This document shows, in pieces, positions 60,776 to 64,000 of a DNA stretch of 64,000 nt (its first letter is position 1; every line of letters starts with the position of its first letter). Source of the DNA: Sycobia sp. Sy_11 (taxonomy: Eukaryota; Arthropoda; Insecta; Hymenoptera; Epichrysomallidae); NCBI GenBank assembly GCA_018907035.1, contig JACCIC010000275.1:226501-290500 (forward strand), given 5' to 3'. The notes under the pieces are model-generated. The model made no database searches and had not been told where the DNA came from. It was given only the letters and a program-made list of their open reading frames with translations. The position numbers and the translations under genes are program-made.

Positions 60776-61200
60776 AGGGCGCGTGATTCACCATAGCGTA
60801 CCTCGATGGCGGTCGACGCGAGCGCGGTCGCCGGCACGTTGAACGTCATCGCCTCGTTCCAGACCGGGCAGCGCGTCGACTTGCAGACCGCCGTCTTCTT
60901 CTTCTTCACGCGGCGCTCGCCGCACAGCAGGCCGACCTTGACGAAGGGATCGAGGCTCTCCTTGCCCGGCGCCGGGAACAGGTTGCGCGCCTTGATCACG
61001 ACCAGGGTGAGACGCTCGGCCGAGGGCAGATACGAGAGCGAGAGCAGGACCTCCTGGGTCTCCTCGGGCGGTCGGCGCTCGCGGCCGATCTCGCCCCAGA
61101 CCTCGATCGGCGAGCTCGAGGCCGAGAGCTCGAGCTCGTCGAGGGCGATGCGCACCGAGCCGACGACGTCGTTGCGGGAGAAGCGGTCGTCGTCCAGGAC
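55985..61200 (-). CDS. synaptotagmin (Syt12-like), last two coding exons of a partial gene
   Basis: C-terminal 198 residues of a double-C2 membrane-trafficking protein. Exons (minus strand): 60802-61200 (133 codons) and 55985-56182 (65 codons plus TAA); both junctions are phase 0, with a 4.6 kb intron. Exon A opens at the end of C2A (VLDDDRFSRNDVVGSVRIAL), crosses a linker, then holds most of C2B: VLLSLSYLPSAERLTLVVIK, SLDPFVKVGLL, the Lys-rich RRVKKKKTAV and CPVWNEAMTFNVP. Exon B completes C2B (ICVLDSSSELIG) and ends MWHTLH, the WHxL terminus of synaptotagmins. Several C2B calcium ligands seem missing: one Asp is left in KESLDPF and VLDSSSE lacks the family's DxD. That suits a calcium-independent Syt12-like protein. 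The subtype is uncertain; the family is secure. The 5' exons lie beyond the right edge. Confidence 0.85.
59693..59735. repeat. (AT)n microsatellite in the synaptotagmin intron
   Basis: About 20 AT units. Confidence 0.95.
60735..60774. repeat. (CG)n(TG)n microsatellite next to a splice donor
   Basis: Alternating CG then TG dinucleotides, about 30 bp inside the synaptotagmin intron. Alternating purine-pyrimidine tracts of this kind can adopt Z-DNA. Confidence 0.9.
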
Positions 61201-61911
61201 CTGCGGCGTGGGCAGGGTGAGAGAGGGGGGAGGTACATGTATAAGCGAGAGCGGCACATCTGGTGGGGGGTTTGCTTTGGCGTAGGCACGTAACTTTATT
61301 ATATGTATGGTATATATTTATATATAGAATTTAATAAATATTTATTTGAATTTTTCTAAGTAAATGCTTTACTTATTTACTTAAATTAATAAAACTTTTT
61401 CTGAAAAAATGAAAAGATGCACAGAGAAATGTTCTTTAATCAAATAAGTAATTTTTTGAATCGATAAAAAATTACTTAACAAAAAATTCGTTATTTGCGA
61501 GGTTTCAACTAAATATTTCTTTGAATTTATAAAACTTTTTTGATCATATAGACTGTATAAAAATTCATTATCTATCTATATTGCGAATGAAATATTCCTG
61601 AATCTTTATACTGGAAACTAAGAATTCTATCGAAATTCTGCTAGAAGCACATTCGACTCAAAATTTTCTGTAAGCGACGATGAAAGTTTTTAATTTTTGA
61701 AATTTTGAATTTTTGAACCATTAAAAATAAAGTAGGTGTAATTACCTATAATTTGAATCTTTATATCGATCTTAATTGGTCAACATAAATTTTAAACAAA
61801 GAGGCGTATCATGGTTGGTAAGGAGCACTCTATATATAGACAGTACCATCCTTACGGGATATTTAGTGGGCCCAGAGTCTCCAAGTTAGGGGATCCTCGC
61901 TTTGAAAATAA

Positions 61912-61913
<2 letters not shown>

Positions 61914-61966
<53 letters not shown>
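61914..61966. repeat. (AT)n microsatellite
   Basis: About 26 AT units. Confidence 0.95.
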
Positions 61967-61969
<3 letters not shown>

Positions 61970-62721
61970 TTTTAATATAGTATTAAAATTTTTTAAACAA
62001 GATTTATTTAATTTTTCGTCTAACTTTTTAATACAGAATTACCAATTGTTGAAAGCTTTTTTCCTCATATTTAAATTGTCATATTTAGTTCACTAACTTT
62101 GTCCAGTTGAATTATTTTTATCTCGACTAGTTGTTTTGTTCATAAAAGATAATATTTTAGTCAGATTCGAAATTAAAGCTCTATGCTATTAATTTTTCGT
62201 CTATTTCTAGCACCGGTAAGATATAATACATTTATTTTTTCATTAATTTTATTAATTGAAGTTCAAAAAAAATATCGATATACTAATAATCGTATTAGAC
62301 AGATATATATACAAATAAATTCGTATTGACTTTCTCGAAACTAAAAAGCATGTCTCAATAAAATTCTTCTGCATCGCGGAAAAAAAAATTTAATGTATAA
62401 AAATATTCTGACATCTATAATTTTTTTTAATATATATAAATCAATTAAGAAAGATAAAAACTGAACAGTAACTAAATTAAATGGTTATACTTTAGATCTA
62501 TTCTTAAATATTTGCTGATCTCTTTTCGAAGTCTTAAATACTTAAAATAAAAAAATAACAATTGAATCAAAACAATTGAATCACAACTATTTTTTTAAAT
62601 TAACTGAAATTATAACTCTTTAAGAATTAGTTCTACAAATGATTAAATTATATACGTTATTAATATTTTGGATGACTATTCAAATTTTTGAAAATTCGAT
62701 TCACTGAAAGGGGGTCCCAGC

Positions 62722-62722
<1 letters not shown>

Positions 62723-62798
<76 letters not shown>

Positions 62799-62820
62799 AC
62801 ACACACACACACACACACAC
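62723..62820. repeat. (CA)n microsatellite
   Basis: About 48 CA units with a single CACCACA interruption; the longest CA run in the window. Confidence 0.95.
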
Positions 62821-63130
62821 GCGGCTAAATTGACCGACGCGGCCATATTAGCGCCCAGTATTATTGTAATTTATACTATTTCAGCGACGACATCTTTTTA
62901 ATCACACCGGGCACAAAGATGATCTATATAGTATACATCCCCCCCCCCCCCAAGGCGATCGCGTTTCTGGGCGAGTCTTCTACGTACAATAGGATGGGCT
63001 CTTTAAAAAATAGAAAGTACACCCCATCCCTCCTTCGACCACACCGCGAAAAAGTATATCGCCCCCCCTCCAGAGTATATACAATTACAATATATACTCA
63101 GGATTCAGTTTTCAGTCGTAGCTTCGAGGA

Positions 63131-63133
<3 letters not shown>

Positions 63134-63219
<86 letters not shown>
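63134..63219. repeat. (CT)n followed by (AT)n
   Basis: CT run broken by one CCTC slip, passing directly into AT repeats. Confidence 0.95.
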
Positions 63220-64000
63220 GGAACAAGTCGCCTTTTAAAACTTTTTCCACTGGAGGTCGATTCTATATACATTTGGTTGCTATTTATATATATATACACG
63301 CGCGAAAGCAGTGGCTTTTCATTAGTCTCTTTTTTTACATATGTATACATAGGAGTTCAATATCCTTTGCTTTTTAATGTTCATGGGTGTAGCAAGCTTT
63401 ATCCGTCGAATAAAATTATTATTAATTAAATATATGTTATATAAAATTGGAGCGTCCAAGTTAATTAATAATACATACAGTTGATATCAGTCTAATTTCA
63501 AATATTTTACAAATTAATAGATTGTTTAACCATTTAAAATGATAGAAAAATTCGTATATCAGTTATTTCTGTTAAACAGTAGCAGTGAAATTTATCTATT
63601 GTTAAGTAAAGTATTGTATGTAGAAATATTCAGTTTCGCTATTGAAATCGTTGAAAAGATCAAGAATAGAATACATCCCAGACGGCTTACTTTTCTAAAC
63701 TGAAAATTATTTAAAATACTTTGAAAACTAATTATTTGTAGAAGTAACTTTGAATAAGATAAACATTACGAAGCCTTTTAAAATTTACTACATGTTTTTT
63801 TTAAATAGCATCAAGATCTATTCATTAATTATTACGGACACGTGAACTTTTCAACCCAAATATACAGCAAGATTTATTATAGATTTCACGTCGACTTTTC
63901 CATTGCTGAATGCTCTAATAACTTCAATACATTTACATAATTTTAAAAGTTAAATAATTAAAATTTTCAAAATATAAAGAGCTTTTGAATTTCGGTATAA

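Larger units (their letters stand above)
56183..60801. other. synaptotagmin intron
   Basis: 4.6 kb between the two exons. Contains an (AT)n tract at about 59693-59735, a (CG/GT)n tract at 59010-59040, a C-run near 60366 and a (CG)n(TG)n tract at about 60735-60774 just downstream of the donor. Frames of 110-120 codons at 57947-58713 on the minus strand resemble no known protein to me. Confidence 0.55.
61201..64000. other. non-coding sequence upstream of the synaptotagmin exon
   Basis: Presumably the preceding intron of the synaptotagmin gene. No further exon recognised. Contains (AT)n at about 61914-61966, (CA)n at 62723-62820, a C-run near 62939, and a CT run with AT tail at 63134-63219. Confidence 0.5.

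Overview
The window is nuclear DNA from an insect, most likely a hymenopteran and perhaps an ant. Evidence: spliced genes with GT-AG introns, very AT-rich non-coding DNA with dozens of (AT)n, (GA)n and trinucleotide microsatellites, mariner-family relics, and an odorant-binding protein close to honeybee ASP1/OBP1. The order-level call rests on the OBP resemblance and general character; no rRNA, tRNA or mitochondrial marker was found.

Layout. 1-5 kb: non-coding, microsatellite-rich. 5.3-7.6 kb: a decayed non-LTR retrotransposon, then a dead mariner. 11.6-14.7 kb: a complete five-exon, plus-strand OBP gene. 15.49-29.63 kb: the first two coding exons of a minus-strand CREB-regulated transcription coactivator (CRTC), separated by a 13.7 kb intron; the rest of CRTC would lie to the left, so the OBP gene appears nested in a later CRTC intron. 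That 13.7 kb intron holds a 2.1 kb long-TIR element with a palindrome nested inside it, and a 4.9 kb array of two foldback-like elements built from roughly 160 bp and 90 bp sub-repeats, the second split by an internally deleted mariner. 29.6-30.5 kb: GC-rich CRTC 5' region. 34.2-41.8 kb: a complete 23-exon, plus-strand MARF1 (limkain-b1) gene of 1648 codons. 44.0-44.8 kb: a complete four-exon, minus-strand NDUFB10 (complex I PDSW subunit), convergent with MARF1. 45-56 kb: a desert with a 263 bp MITE, a 733 bp palindromic element and one orphan coding-like exon. 56.0-61.2 kb: the last two coding exons of a minus-strand synaptotagmin (Syt12-like); the 5' part is off the right edge.

The four named protein genes are functionally unrelated (olfaction, cAMP-responsive transcription, RNA surveillance, respiration, vesicle trafficking for the partial fifth). 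The distinctive content is structural: the nested OBP, and several palindromic or foldback transposon families, some shared between distant parts of the window. Exon joins were chosen by eye from splice signals and reading phase and were not checked against transcripts.
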